Part shown: piece after piece, positions 43,028 through 55,310 of the stretch
Layout: each line of letters starts with the position of its first letter
How positions within the stretch are numbered: position 1 is the stretch's first letter
Source: Xiphydria camelus
Taxonomy: Eukaryota; Arthropoda; Insecta; Hymenoptera; Xiphydriidae
Reading direction: 5' to 3'
Assembly: GCA_963678675.1 (NCBI GenBank)
Contig: OY783200.1
Location: forward strand, 9,974,917-10,038,916
Length of the DNA: 64,000 bases
Program-made: the position numbers and the translations under genes
The notes under the pieces: generated by a model
Databases searched by the model: none
What the model was told of the DNA's origin: nothing
What the model saw: only the letters and a program-made list of their open reading frames with translations

Positions 43028-45561
43028 GAGTCGTTTGGTTTCAAAACCGGCCACCTCCAAGTGAGCGAATTTTTCAGGATTTCAAAAAATATGTATCATA
43101 GAAATACAAGCATTAATTAATGCGATTCTTGGTACATATATAAGCATATTGCTTCGGAACAACTAATCCATATGTGTATACAAAAAATTCTTGGAAGTTT
43201 TTGCTGCATTATAATTTATTTAATGGAGATGGCCGATTTTGCAACCAAACCATAATATAACTTTACTGTCGTAAGTAAATAACAAAAATATTTGTTGGTG
43301 TGTTTATTTTAAACGAAACAAATTAATTACTTACAAAATATTTCAAACAATAATACATTATTGTACTAATTTAAACTCGAATGGCAGTTTCTTCAGGGGT
43401 CTCCTCACATAAAGTTTCTTCATGAACAACTACTTCTTGTCTAACTTGGTTATTATTAATAATATCTCTGTACATCTGTAGTGAATCGAGATTCTGCCAG
43501 TTTTTACCATAGTGTTTTTTAAGAAGATTATCGACATCTCGAACTTTTAGCGCATTTACTGGTTTTCCCATAGGAATAGATTGTGCATTTAGCATGCCTA
43601 TATTTTTTCTCTTCCTGCATACACCAGCATAGTTCTCTAGCTCAGATTTATATGCCCATTCTCCCTTAAGAACAATGCCACCGTTTTTTGTTTTCTTAAT
43701 AAAATAGCGTTTCGCAGCTCCAAATTTAAAATGCCATTGTGCCGGTGGTTTAACAATAACACTTGTTTCAGTCTTCCAGTCCAAGTCAGGAAGGTCTCTT
43801 CCTAGATGAAAAATTTCTCCATGTTCTTTTAATAGTTCATAAAATTCTTCTGGCTGAGATAAAATTTCTTTCTTTTTTATAACTTTCTCTATTCGTGCAA
43901 ATACCCTATCTGGGGGAATATACGAATGCCCTGGCACTGGAAAGATGCATTCAATTTTCTGAATTTGACTGGGTGCGTTATGGACTAACCACTTACTTAA
44001 CATGGATATCAAAATAGAATTTTTGTTCTGGCCTCCGCAACCGTCGGCCATACATCTTATAGTGGAAATTCCTGACAAATCAGAGTTATTTAGTCTGTGA
44101 TAAAGACATGAGGCTATCTCATTAGCACCCTTCGGAAATTCATGTTCAGCCCATGTGTAAATGAATGTATTTCCCTTTAATGGATCTTTTGACGTTCCCT
44201 GTACTATCGTAAAGTTATATAAATAAAGCTGTCTACTATAATAAGTTGCTTGATCTGGAAGCCTTGGAATGGCGAAATTCTTTTGACAGTCAAAACTAAA
44301 GGTCAATAAACCAGCCTGTTTTTCTTGAAGCAATTCGAAAAACGCTTTGGCACGAAGTTTATGTATTCGTTTCTCAGTCCTTAATGTTTGTTTCTGTTCT
44401 TCATTATTTTCATATTTTAATTTTTCATTTAATTCCAGACACTTGGAACAAACATCGGTCCGCGGCATCCCAAATCCAACATTAAAGCAAGATACAAATA
44501 TTTTTCTGAAATAACTTTCTTTTACTTTGAACGTAGAATCTGTGGTTTCAGAATCATACATTCTCCACATTTTTCTTATTGATAATTTACTACACAGGTA
44601 AACTCGTTGGCTTTTCCCTCTACAATAATGTGACTCTAAACATTTAAATTTTTTAATGAACTGCTTTACGGAACGTCTTTTTCCCTCAAAAGCTGTAGAT
44701 TTCCTATCACCACCCCTGCGTTCTCGAGGAGATAATCCTGTAGCACAATAGCGACGCACTACACCTTCAACCCTATGCTTAGTAATTCCCAATGCATTGA
44801 GGAATGTTGATCGACACACGGGTACCTTATCTTTAGTAATATTGTTACAAATTACATATTTCAGACTGAAATTTTTTTCTGGCCTGCTATTGTCCGTAGA
44901 TCTACGCCGCTTCACTTTATTAATCTCGATATGCTTCAATGTGAAATTGTCTTGTGATATTTTTTCAGGAATACTGTAGTATCTGGCATGGAAATTTTGT
45001 ATGACATCCATTGTCAACGAAGTACATCTCAAAGCTGCACTATTGTGCCTATACTTTGGCAACTGTGGTTGCTTTGCCGGACAATATCTAAATGAAATTG
45101 TAATACTCAATTTATAGGTTAGAAATCCAGGAATGTTTATTTACCTTTCACGTTTTTCACGAGCCCTTTTCCATGTTTCTTTTGCTGGCTGACGTTTCCT
45201 TGGCACATTAGTTTCCTCAATATTTCTTTCCATAATGTGTTTTCGGAATAGTCCTTACACTACGGTATAATTCACCACAATAATGCTGCCGTAACGTATT
45301 ACTGCTTCGATTGTACAGAAATATATCACAATATGACCGCGCATGCGCTCAGGAGTTGGCCGTTTATGAAAGTGGACGCTTGCTGGAGGTGACCGAATTT
45401 GATAATTAACCAAAAGTTACACACGATTTTATAGCGGGATGTGGTCACATTTGAAGCTAATATTTCAGACAGTGGTAGAACAGTGATTAAATAATGCTCT
45501 ACAATAAAAAAATGCAATTTTATGAAATATGGAGGTGGCCGATTTTGAAACCAAACGACTC
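43028..45561. mobile_element. Intact Sola-like DNA transposon, AATT-flanked
   Basis: A 2534-bp element. Terminal inverted repeats of 32 bp start GAGTCGTTTGGTTTCAAAA and differ at one position. AATT is duplicated exactly (43024-43027 and 45562-45565). An internal, inverted near-copy of the terminus lies at 43223-43255 and a weaker one at 45376-45410, probable transposase binding sites. One gene with one intron fills the element. A 4-bp AT-rich duplication, GAG tips and this protein type fit my recollection of the Sola superfamily, but the class needs checking. Confidence 0.8.
43371..45233 (-). CDS. Sola-like transposase, apparently intact
   Basis: Two exons: 45233-45145 and 45087-43371, joined across a 57-bp intron with GTAAAT at the donor and TTTAG at the acceptor. 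Splicing keeps the frame and gives 601 residues. The upstream ATG is preferred because the first exon is basic (RKRQPAKETWKRAREKRER), as in relatives. Conserved blocks: a Cys pair in TDVCSKCLELNEKL (about residue 240), FSFDCQKN (D296), MADGCGGQNKN (D378) and VPGHSYIPPDRVF (D423). The three aspartates are the likely RNase H-like catalytic triad, an inference from spacing and conservation. The family is very widespread in insect genomes as hypothetical proteins. No stop or frameshift is present, and the gene sits inside matched terminal repeats. It should cut and paste its own element in the nucleus. Confidence 0.75.
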
Positions 45562-45565
45562 AATT

Positions 45566-46136
45566 AATCGCGTCGTAGGCGAAACGAATATTTCAATAAA
45601 CATACCTAGGTCGTAAATGTCGCAGTTCCGAACTTTTCTCCGAAGGTAATTTTAGAGCGATTCGTAGCAAGCCGTCTCTCGCAGTGCCTGCTTCAATAGC
45701 TACCGTCACAAAAGCGATCCGAGCCGGATTAAGGGGAGGAATGTCGGATGCAGTGGATGGACAATTGGGGAATTTTGATACCTGATTTATCCAGGAAAGC
45801 CATACACTGTTCGCGATCGATGTAGAGATTAGATGTAGATTGGCGCGTTACTTAGTTTGCGATGATAGGGTGCGGTAAGAAATGACATAGAAGTCCCCTT
45901 GCGACGGAACACATATTAACACAAACTCAAGTCACTTGATACATTTTGTAAATCGGTCACATTGGCGAAGCGGTAGGTTTTGGCCTACTTAGGCTGTCAA
46001 TGAGCCCGCAGCCATGCACCTTTCCCGGAAGGATTAATTACTGGACGAGTCGTAATGAACCGCTTTCCACAATACCCATTCTAATAAATACCGCTATCTA
46101 TCTTCTTCTATCTTCCACATATACACGTTTAAATAA
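45566..46136. other. Unassigned stretch
   Basis: A segment at about 46010-46090 (CACCTTTCCCGGAAGG, CAATACCCATTC) resembles 28365-28440, so part of it is a dispersed repeat. No gene is supported. Confidence 0.4.
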
Positions 46137-46665
46137 CCCTAGTAGCAGAGGATATCTATCAGACATCTACAAGATGTCTATATGTCTAGAAAATGATATC
46201 TATATTTGGTATAAAAGTGGTCGAAATCTAGATATAGACAGCGCGTATATGGTAGATGTCTGACAGATATCCTAAGTTGACAAGAATCGATATTCTATGG
46301 TAAATATGATTGTTTAAAATTAAGAGTTAATACTATTAAACAAACTTAATTATAAAGCTCTATATTAGTCTTCTCATTCTTTAATAAAAAACTTTAAAAC
46401 GAATTAGCAGCTAGCATTTTATTAGAAAACGAGAAGACCCTCTAGTGCTTTGTAATCCCTTTTTTTAATATTATTAATTGTATATTTTATGAAATTATTA
46501 TATTTACCACACAGAATATCGATTCTTGTCAACTTAGGATATCTGTCAGACATCTACGCGCTGTCTATATCTAGATATCGACCACATTTATACCAAATAT
46601 AGATATGATGTTCTAGACATATAGACATCTTGTAGATGTCTGACAGATATCCTCTGTTACTAGGG
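46137..46665. mobile_element. MITE with CCCTAGTA ends and 180-bp arms
   Basis: The ends CCCTAGTAGCAGAGGATATC and CCCTAGTAACAGAGGATATC (right end read inverted) lead into arms of about 180 bp rich in AGATGTC and GATATC. The core is AT-rich. AA on each side would allow a 2-bp duplication. The CCC-TAG tip recalls the CACTA element at 39136, but a relationship is only suggested. Confidence 0.75.
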
Positions 46666-46879
46666 AAAATGTTATATTCGTTTCTTCAAGGTCACGTTGC
46701 GGTCTCACAGGGTCATAAACTGGGCCAGAGCACTACCTGTATTGTGCATGTGTCACGTCAATGTCGACACGTTGAGACCGCGTCGTAAGATCTCCGAAAG
46801 TTCTTTACCGATTGCTTTGAAATTAATGACATAACGTTGCATTCGAATACGCGCGTTTTTTATATACCTACTCTTTATA

Positions 46880-47449
46880 CAGGGTGTTCGGAAAAAACAC
46901 CGACACAGAAATAGGGGTGATAGGTTACGTCATTACAAGTATTTTGATATAAGGGACCTATACCCGCAAGCGCGCCCCCTTCTGGAGATATCAACTTTTC
47001 AAGTTTATAACGACTGAGGTTGATCAAAGTAGAATAATAAGAAACGTATCAAGATGGTAACGAATATTTAATTTTACGAGATACAAAAACAATGTACTAC
47101 AGCAAATGCTCAAAATGACGGCCACCCATGTCCATGCAACATCGGAAACGATTCTGGATAGATGTGCCACTGCGCAAACTGCTTGCGGAAAGGATAACCG
47201 CTTGGCTCAAGTCCTTGTACTTTTCGAAGATGATGCGGATACAAGGAGTTTTCATTTGTTTTTCAATTGTACAGGTAGACAAAAAACTCAATATTATTCT
47301 ACTTTGATCAACCTCGGTCGTTATAAACTTGAAAAGTTGATATCTCCAGAAGGGGGCGCTTGCGGGTATAGGTCCCTTATATCAAAATACTTGTAATAAC
47401 GTAACCTATCACCCCTATTTCTGTGTCGGTGTTTTTTCCGAACACCCTG
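46880..47449. mobile_element. Tc1/mariner-type MITE, TA-flanked
   Basis: CAGGGTGTTCGGAAAAAACA and its inverted copy are flanked by TA (46878-46879 and 47450-47451). Terminal arms of about 150 bp surround a remnant of the transposase C-terminus. It has the same CAGGGTGT tip as the MITE at 27185-27750, but a different interior. Confidence 0.85.
47097..47291 (-). pseudogene. Tc1/mariner-type transposase C-terminal fragment
   Basis: The minus-strand frame ends in NRFRCCMDMGGRHFEHLL and a stop, the terminal signature also seen at 2948-3083. Upstream residues keep only loose similarity. The catalytic core was lost when the MITE formed. Confidence 0.65.
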
Positions 47450-47936
47450 TATACCTACTCCTTAAGGGGGTAAATAAATAAAAATGTATTTTAAATTTCC
47501 GAAAGTTTTTCACCGATTGCTTTGAAATTTTAATACAACGTTGCATTTGAATACGTAGGTTTTTTTATATATCTACTATCTATATACCAACTCCCTTAAG
47601 GGAGTAAAATAAAGAATGAGATTATTTCTTGATTCACGCGGACAAAGTCGCGAGGGGAAAGCTATTGACTACTTACTTCTAAAGTAACTGAATATGGATT
47701 AAGAGTTACTGATGTCTGGCGAATCACACGGCCTTCTATCACAGAAATTTGGGTTATACCACATTTGCGCTCACTCACATTTAAAACATGTTTAGAAAAG
47801 ACTAATTTTAGGCCATTTTTATACGAAGCATCATTATGATGCATACATTTTACAGCCTGAAAGCCGAAATAAATTATAGTATCCATTGCCAGCAAGTTGA
47901 CATTGACACATCAGGTCCTACGGTCACTTAACTACA
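47450..47936. other. Unassigned stretch with a 77-codon frame
   Basis: A minus-strand frame (47895-47662) of 77 codons, with strings such as DTIIYFGFQAVKCMHHNDAS, has amino acid composition typical of protein. It lacks an obvious partner exon, family or copy in the window. It may be an exon of a decayed gene or chance. Confidence 0.25.
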
Positions 47937-49105
47937 AGGCCGGGTGTCCACCGGATCGAGCCGACCACAATTGGGCCGATCGCTGGGCACTTGGGTATAT
48001 ATATAGATTGGGTATATATAGATATACAGATTGGGTATATATAGATATACAGAATGGGTATATATAGTGTTCCGACAAACGTTGGTCGGAATTTAGTAGC
48101 ATCGATATCAGTTCGTAGCAGTTAGTATTACCGCGAATCGAGGGTAATTTACCGTGACAAGGCGGACGATATGTTTCGCAAATAGATTGTTATTTCTTCA
48201 CTAATTATCAGGCCTTAACGGTATTCGTCGACCGTAGTCAGGTACAGTTTAATTACCGGACCTTTAGGGACCCTCGAACCTCGATGCATTCCGAGAAGGG
48301 GATTATCCTTGAGTCTTCAACTTAGTTCCTCTAACGGTATGCAATACGTCACGGAGTTCCAAGTACAGAACGCACCTGCACTTCTTCGGAAACTTCCTCG
48401 CCCCTTTCGGAACGATAAGAGGTTGTACCTTTATCGCCAGGGGAGTTAACCACCTTCTTAGCCAATTAGGACGCACTTATCTACCCCCCACTAGTTCTAG
48501 CGTCACCTCTTCAACCAATTAGAGCGCACCGCGTTACCCACGCTATCCCCACCTAGCTACTAGTTGCAATGTATATAAATCGCTACCTAATGTACCTTAT
48601 TTAATGTGCAACGTGCATCCAGCATAGTGATCAGTGCCTTTCAGTCTGCCCGTCTATCCAGCGCATTCAGGTTGTAAGTCCTTTAACTTATTCCGCGATT
48701 CACCTAAGTGTACGTTCGATATATTTAAGTGCATTCGGAACTATCTATTACAAACCACGGTTAAACTTCGTTACCTGTATCTCGTTAATTCAAATATATC
48801 CGTTATTGTTTAGTGAGTGCAGTGTCTATCCTTAACCCATTACTGGCCAAGAAAAGTTAAACACATTTTTTATTTTATTTTTTTATTAAAGTAAATATAA
48901 AATACATGAAATAAGACAGCTTTTTAGAATAAGAAAAGTTAAACACATTTTTTATTTTATTTTTTTATTAAAGTAAATATAAAATACATGAAATAAGACA
49001 GCTTTTTATTAGAAAAAATATATATAGTATTTTTCACACAAAAAAAAATAGGGTGCGTATACGCACCTTTGGCCGAAAACAGTTAATATTATTATAAAAC
49101 ACAAA

Positions 49106-51050
49106 TTAGATTTTTATATGAAAACTTTCAAAACAATCTGGGTGTAAATGTACGTTACCTTTTTTACACATATAAATGGTATTACTCTTACAAAATCGAC
49201 ATTTTCTTCTTGCATTTTTAGCCTCTCTAATTATGATATGTCCGATATTATCGAACCTTATGTCGCCTGGTAGAGCAGATTTTGAAGGTCTTCCATATGA
49301 TGAACTGACTTTTGCTGAGGTCGAAGCCTCATTAGTGTCTTCTGCTTCTCCATTGTATTTTAGCAAAGATAGTGCTAAACTCGAACGATATTCCAGTTGG
49401 GAAATTTTACTTTCATTCGCGATGTTGAAAATTTTCCAACTGTTCACCACCATACTATCAATAACGTTGGTAAACAATGGCCACCACCACTTTTTACCTC
49501 TTATACTAATTCGATAATTAGCAATACCATTATCATGGAGGTCAACCCCGCCCATGTGTTGGTTATATTGGTGAATAACACTTGGTTGATTGATAAGCGT
49601 TTCCTTGCGCTCCTTGCGGTTGTAACGTTTAGCTTGTGTAAGTGGTAAAACATTACAGAAATTCGTCATGACAGTGACAACAGAATTATCGTTCCATCGA
49701 GTAGCAAGAACCTTCAAGTTTGAGTCAAAAGCAGAAGTGTGAGATCCTCTGGGCTTTTTTGACATGGTTTTGTTGTCTTCAAGAGGACATTTCGCAGTGC
49801 GGTTGTCTCTTACTGTCCCAGTCGCAAAGAACCCTTTTTCTCCCAAACTTTTAAAAAGGGAAAATGATGTGAAAAAGTTATCAAAAAATATTTTGTGTTG
49901 TTGCGGAATTTCTACAACAGACAGAAGCTCTAGCACAACTCTTGATCCTAATAGACCCATATTTTTAGATTTATCTGTTTTTCCACCATACGGAATAAAC
50001 TTGAATAAGTATCCGGTATCGGAGCAAAGGCACCATAGCTTGAAGCCAAATCGCACTGGTTTTCCGCGAATGAACATTTTGCACGAATGACGACCAAAAT
50101 ATGGCACCATTTCTTCATCTATTGCAAGATGTTCTGAGAATATTCCAAACTGAACACACTTTTTATTGATGATGTCAAATATGGGCGTGAGCTTTGCAAA
50201 TTTATCACCTTTATTTAGCAGCGTGTTGTCTGATAAATGAATTTTTTGTTTTATTGACCTGAATTTATTACGGCTCATACATTCTCTTACAATACGCACT
50301 TCTTTGTCTTCATCTTTTGACCAGTACATGTCAGTTTGTGGCAAATTATGATAACCAGACAATATAAGTATACCAAGAAATTTCTTTAGATTTTCTTCGG
50401 TAAGATGAAAGTCGTGACGATTGTTCTGAGATGCATAAGTGTTTGAAAATCGTAAAATATTGTCAATTACTTCCTTGTCAAAAAATAAGAAAAATATTTC
50501 GAGGGGTGACTTGCCACCATGTTCAGATATTATATGTTCAATATTTCGATTATTGAATGCTTCAGGTACAGTAGAATAAGTAGTCGAATCGGTTTTTTTC
50601 CAGTTTGGCACAGTGGTTGCTTTTTGTTTTGGAGCTTTTTTAGGTTTTACCTTATTACAATTTGCAATAGTGCTCAGTGGCCGCTCATCGTCCGAATCAA
50701 AATCATTATCCCTGTTTGTATGAATTTCATAAGTTCCCGCAATATCCGTGTCTAAATTTTCTTCCCCAATTATGTTTTCATCAATATTTTCCTCATCGGT
50801 CATTTCGTCTGGTTCTGGCGGCACATAAACAACATCAATCGATTCATTATTTTCACAATCTAGATCTTCCTCCAAAGCAGCGAGTAATTCTTTGGTGGTT
50901 AGTGGCCTTTTTGCTTCCCATTTTGACAGCTTACTGCTACAAAAACACAACGTTACGAATCTATAACGATAACAATTTTTTAAAGTTGGAAATGCCAGGT
51001 ATGTTTCGAAATTCGCACCTTTATATATAAAGAAATATATCTTACCTCAT
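49106..51050 (-). CDS. piggyBac transposase 1, apparently intact
   Basis: Two exons: a 5-base first exon ATGAG (51050-51046), then 50936-49106, joined across a 110-bp intron (GTAAGA donor, TTTTTGTAG acceptor), giving 611 residues starting MSSKLSKWEAKRPL. This start is inferred from the clean splice sites; an in-frame ATG at 50950 is the alternative. The N-terminal third is acidic. The DDE_Tnp_1_7-type core contains HLAIDEEMVPYFGRH (D275), KIFFDNFFTS (D354) and HMGGVDLHDN (D467), the three aspartates of piggyBac enzymes. The C-terminus is a cysteine-rich zinc-binding domain (CRFCKSNTIYMC, HLHPDCFESFH), which binds DNA ends in the family. No stops or frameshifts. It should excise and insert its own element precisely at TTAA. 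Confidence 0.9.
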
Positions 51051-51295
51051 TTTCAGTATCCGTGAATAGAATACAAAACACAAAACACAAAAACTGGTAA
51101 AATGAATATATATTTTACGTAATAAGCACTTTCTAAATAACTCTGCAAGAAGATTTTCAGAGACAGCTAGAAACCAACTGAGGTATAAATCGACTAGCCA
51201 TTAGCCAAGAGTTTTATACCGAGATGCAGAACACGTCTAAACCTGAACGAACACGCGCAATTCGCCCAATGCCACGCGCTGCAGCAAATAATCAG

Positions 51296-51452
51296 GGGTC
51301 CCTTTCTCGAGTCACTCGCAAAGTTACGTATACTTATCTTAGCGAATAGACCAATCAGGATAAAGTATTCCGTTGTGGTGGAGTTACGGATTGGTCTATT
51401 CGCTAAGATGCGTATACATTTCTCTTGCGAGTGATTCGAGAAAGGGGGCCCT
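51296..51452. mobile_element. Palindromic MITE, second copy of 15499-15675
   Basis: GGGTCCCTTTCTCGAGTCAC and an inverted right end ending GGGGGCCC share the inner string AGCGAATAGACCAATCAGGA with the copy at 15499-15675. It lies in the 5' region of piggyBac element 1, so it moved in after that element family existed, or was carried with it. Confidence 0.75.
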
Positions 51453-52968
51453 GGCGGATGCGGTGCTATCGTTATCGGCCAAAGGTGCGTATACGCATCC
51501 ATTCATAATAATTGACATTATCAACTTTTGTTTCAAAAATACAGATAAAAGGATATGTAGATGTCAAAATAGTTCTATTTTACTTATATATTATAAAAAA
51601 AAATATTTAAAAAATATTACTTACTAACTAGAATAACTATTTATATGAAGATATGCACAATAACGTGAAGTCGCATTTTTCTTTTCAAAAAAGAAAGAGA
51701 AAAATGTTTATTTTGCATGAGATAAAAATATAGATAAGATCTCTAGACAGTTTAGAAGCAACTCTCTGACAAAACTAATTAAAAATTTGAATGTTTATAT
51801 AAAAGAAAAATTTTTACTAAAAGGGTGCGTGTACGCATCTTTGGCCAGTAATGGGTTAAACTAACCGCTCGGTTTCGATCCTTTTCACCACGCGTTTGAT
51901 TTCATTCACCGCGAATCCTCACAATCCGCTTTGCGGTATGTTTGGTCAGTAGTCGTGTTATGAACAAGTGTCCGCGGGATTTATGACCCTGCGGAGATCG
52001 ACCATCGATCGTACGGTTGCCCAAACATATAGATATACTCAAGTGCTCAGCGATCGGCCCGATTCTGGTCGGCCCGACCCGGTGGACACCCGACCTAAGT
52101 GACTCTGGTCAGTTCCCGTAATAAATGTTTCGGTTCGCCGCAGAGAGGCGCTACTAAACAATATTCGCTCGCCGCCTATAAGCTCGGCAAACCCTGAGTG
52201 CAACACGGCACTGTACGGCGAGCATTTTCCCTCAGCTGTCTCGTTAGTTATTAAGGTTTTCATGCCAGACCGGCGAGCCGTACAACATGGTTGAGTGTGC
52301 AACTATGGCGTATAGTTGTCTTTTTGCTTCACCCGGCCCTCGGAGGTTAAGGTATTTCCATGGTTTTGCGTTTTTCTTACGAATCTCATGAAATTTTGCC
52401 AATCAAAAGACTGAAATATTACCCATCGATTCCCAAAATTTCAAAAGGCTGAGCCATGTAGTTTAAAAGAAAATGTTAATTCAAAGTAGCATTTTCTACA
52501 CTGACTTTCAATGGCTAACATCTAGAAAGACGGTACCTCAGTGACGTTTTGAGCTATAACTACAGAACCAATCTTACAATGTTAAAGAAAAAACTAACGG
52601 CGAATAAAATGATATTGTAGGATTATGTTCACAAAAACTGGAAATGCTGAGCCATATAGTTTCAGAGAAATTATAACTTAAAAACTGAGATTTTTCTTGA
52701 AACTGCAAAGTGGTGGGGACGATTAACGATGATGTGGCAACCGTGCGCACAGCTGATTTAGCTCTCTCTTGTGACTATGGAACTCACAAGGGGACCCTTC
52801 GAAAGTCGGAGCACCGATTGTAATGAATTTTTTTTTATAAATAAAGGGAAGTCCCCTGAGTAACGCTCATACTTTACTTTTGTCCAATGCGCCTTTGTTT
52901 ATTTAAAAAAAAAGAAATTGTTTTAACGCGTAAAGTGTGTACTGTAATGTAATACTCGGTATCCAAGA

Positions 52969-53041
52969 TAACGGCGTGGCGCAGTCGGCTAAGGCATAGA
53001 CTTGCCACGCGGGCGTCCCGCGTTCGATTCTCGTGCATGCA
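52969..53041 (+). tRNA. tRNA-Gly(GCC)-like sequence, left arm (pseudo-tRNA)
   Basis: A box TGGCGCAGTCGG (52977-52988) and B box GTTCGATTC are in tRNA spacing. The 3' half, TGCCACGCGGGCGTCCCGCG followed by TTCGATTC, closely follows tRNA-Gly with anticodon GCC. The D-arm side, with GGCTAAGGC, looks more like a leucine-type D loop. The acceptor and T stems have mismatches, so it is probably not charged as a tRNA, but the polymerase III promoter boxes look intact. A T run begins a few bases after it. Confidence 0.6.
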
Positions 53042-53213
53042 CTATCTTTTTTTTTTTTGCCAATTTCGAACTTTTTCACTTTTTTTATTATTCAAACTAT
53101 TGCTACTAATCTTTAGAAGTAAAATAAATCTAGGTAAGGCGAAAAAACAAAATTTAAACACGTTCAATTACAAAAAGCATTTTCATTTATTCGTAACAAG
53201 TGAAATTTTAAAT

Positions 53214-55290
53214 TTAATTGGTATACTTATCGCTAATTCCATCGGACGATTCCGATGGTGATTCTGGGGCCGACATCTTACATACTTTAGGATGATAAAT
53301 ATCATATAAACACTTAAAATACAAAATCTCTTTACACCAAGCACATTTCATAAACGTTACAAAACCGCAGTTACATTTTTGTTTCAAATTGCTCAATGGG
53401 AAACAGACATCATTTATATTATTGAAAAAAGGTCTTCTATCAATTTAGACGCAAACCACGCATATTTAATCATCTCGGTGAATGCGGGCGCACTCAACTG
53501 ATGATGAATAATTGAGTGGATCTTGATTGCGTCTTCTCGAGATGACAGTTCTCGTTGTTCTTTTAATAAATCTGACGCATTCTGTAATCTCTTCACAAAA
53601 TTCTTCACTTGTCGATAAAAGTATACGTCACATGGTTGACACAAAGGGGTACATTTAGGAGGAATAATTTTTAATGTGCAAGTAACTTCCCCATCACTGT
53701 TTGTGAACACATCGTCATACAAAGTACTATCGGCTTGACCACTCCACGAATCGACGAGCAAAACAAATTCTTATCTTCTTTAACATAAGGCTTCAACGTT
53801 GTCTCCAGAAATTTTCTGTATAAATGTGTAGTCAACTTACCTGATTTTGAGCAAGTAATTACAACATTTCCTAATTCTTTAGTAAGCTGTTCAACTTTTT
53901 TGGAAACTTGAGGACCAAAATTATTTGCAGGTTCTTGCAGACAGATAAAAACGTGGGGGAGCAATTTACCAGATGCAGTGACGCTGTACTGTGCTGTATA
54001 CGAATGAGTGAGCTTCGATAAGTTTCGTTTTTTAACGAGAACCGTTTTCGCGCCTTTATAATCCAAACTCCTATTATATGCTGTATCATACTGACATCCG
54101 GTCTGGTCACTATTGATGATGAAGTCGGGATGATAGCTAGGCATCAGAAACCTCGTTGCCACTCTGAATCTTTCCGCTGCTTCCAAAGTTTCCTCCAAGG
54201 TAGCCATGTCATTCTTACTGACGAATTTCGTGACTTTTCGTTGTCTTATTCCGTATTTTCTCTTGAAGTTCTGGACCCAGCAACTGCTGGCTCGAAATGT
54301 GAATTTCTCTGAAATGTACGGAAAAGAACTGGATGTAGCCCACTGTTGTAGATCTCGTGTCGTCACTTGCTCCAATCGGCTTCTCGTTTCTTCAAACCGT
54401 TCGAATGTTCCAGAGTTAATCATCCCTATTTTGTCATTCCTAGTGCCACTTTCCTGGACATCCTTTCTCCATTGAATTAGATAATCCTTCCTTTTCAGCC
54501 GTGTGCAACCATGAGCGTGCAGAGTCTTCAAACTCCACTTGGGATGAGCCTGGGCGAGGGCCACAGCTTTGGCCTTGTACTCCAACGGGATGTAATCTTT
54601 CGAAGATGGTTCCTCGTCGTCATCAGGACTGTAATTCTGGCTGTAATCTGTATCCATCGCTGGATCTGGACACTGCAAGAAGAAAATAAAAAAACACAAA
54701 TCCAATGAAGTCATGAGAACATTTCCAGAGCAAAAAATACAAGATTGCACATTACAGAAACATACCTCTTCATATAGTTGCTCTTCATCTGGTTCTTCCG
54801 AAGTGATAAGGTCCTCGTCAACGATAAAATGGCCCGTAGTTATAATATCTTTTATTGTTTGAGCCAATTCCTTTGCCAAAACAATCTCTCGACTTGTGAA
54901 TTTGTTTGGAGCCGAGGCATCCTTAATTTTCAATTCATCCTCCTCCAGAATCTCTGACACAAGGAACCAAGAATTCGAGAAAGTTATTCTCATATCTTCC
55001 TCATACTTCAAGCACTCATTACTTATGGGCGATTCTTGACGTTCAGGTATTCCTGACTCGTTTTCCATTTTCCAAAATACCTTCCAAAGTGTACTAGGTG
55101 AACGTTGGAAGAAAACTGATGATAAGACCTCCATCACGTCGACTTTTAAGGCATTTTCGAACAAAGGGGGAAAATTTGGGAGTAGCTTCGTAGAATAATG
55201 AGTAACTGGTAATTGTAGGACATTTTCTAGGTTTCCAGACGAACAGCATAATACCCCGCTGACAATAAGAAGGGTTAGAGTGTATAACAT
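53214..55290 (-). pseudogene. pogo/Tc1-like DDE transposase with two frameshifts
   Basis: Minus strand. The first exon (to 54766) is acidic. A 93-bp intron (54765-54673, GTATGT to TTGCAG) follows. The second exon has a helix-turn-helix part (EYKAKAVALAQAHPKWSLKT and a second basic domain around VQNFKRKYGIRQRKV), then the catalytic blocks IINSDQTGCQYD and LLVDSWSG and a third block, PPKCTPLCQPCDVYF. One base is missing near 53757, shifting the frame just before the second block, and another frame change lies near 53430. Beyond it, a cysteine-rich tail (CNCGFVTFMKCAWCKEI) resembles a zinc domain common in this protein group. The start codon is uncertain: the ATG at 55290 gives an odd hydrophobic beginning, so an internal one may be used. 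Without correct frames the enzyme is inactive. Confidence 0.75.
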
Positions 55291-55310
55291 AGCAATGAGT
55301 AATTGACCCT

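Larger units (their letters stand above)
48836..51855. mobile_element. piggyBac element 1, TTAA-flanked
   Basis: CCCATTACTGGCCAA and its exact inverted copy are flanked by TTAA (48832-48835 and 51856-51859), the classical piggyBac signature. Subterminal palindromes GGTGCGTATACGCACC near 49051 and GTGCGTGTACGCAT near 51828 are probable transposase binding sites. A 79-bp tandem duplication lies at 48849-49006. A palindromic MITE sits at 51296-51452, upstream of the gene. The element is 3020 bp and encodes a full-length transposase. Confidence 0.9.
47937..52096. mobile_element. Element with GC-rich terminal repeats, hosting piggyBac
   Basis: AGGCCGGGTGTCCACCGGAT and its inverted counterpart continue for about 65 bp on each side, including GGGCCGATCGCTG. 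Without the piggyBac element the interior is about 1.1 kb. It contains three 23-bp units (ATTGGGTATATATAGATATA and similar, 48004-48066) and a single-copy stretch with a TATA-like sequence near 48568. No protein is recognised. The long terminal repeats suggest a DNA element of unknown superfamily. Confidence 0.6.

Noticed and set aside
48069..51972. Possible solo LTR starting TGTTCCGACAAACG
   Set aside because: TG start and a possible CA end can be found, but no target duplication, no polyadenylation signal in the right place and no second copy.
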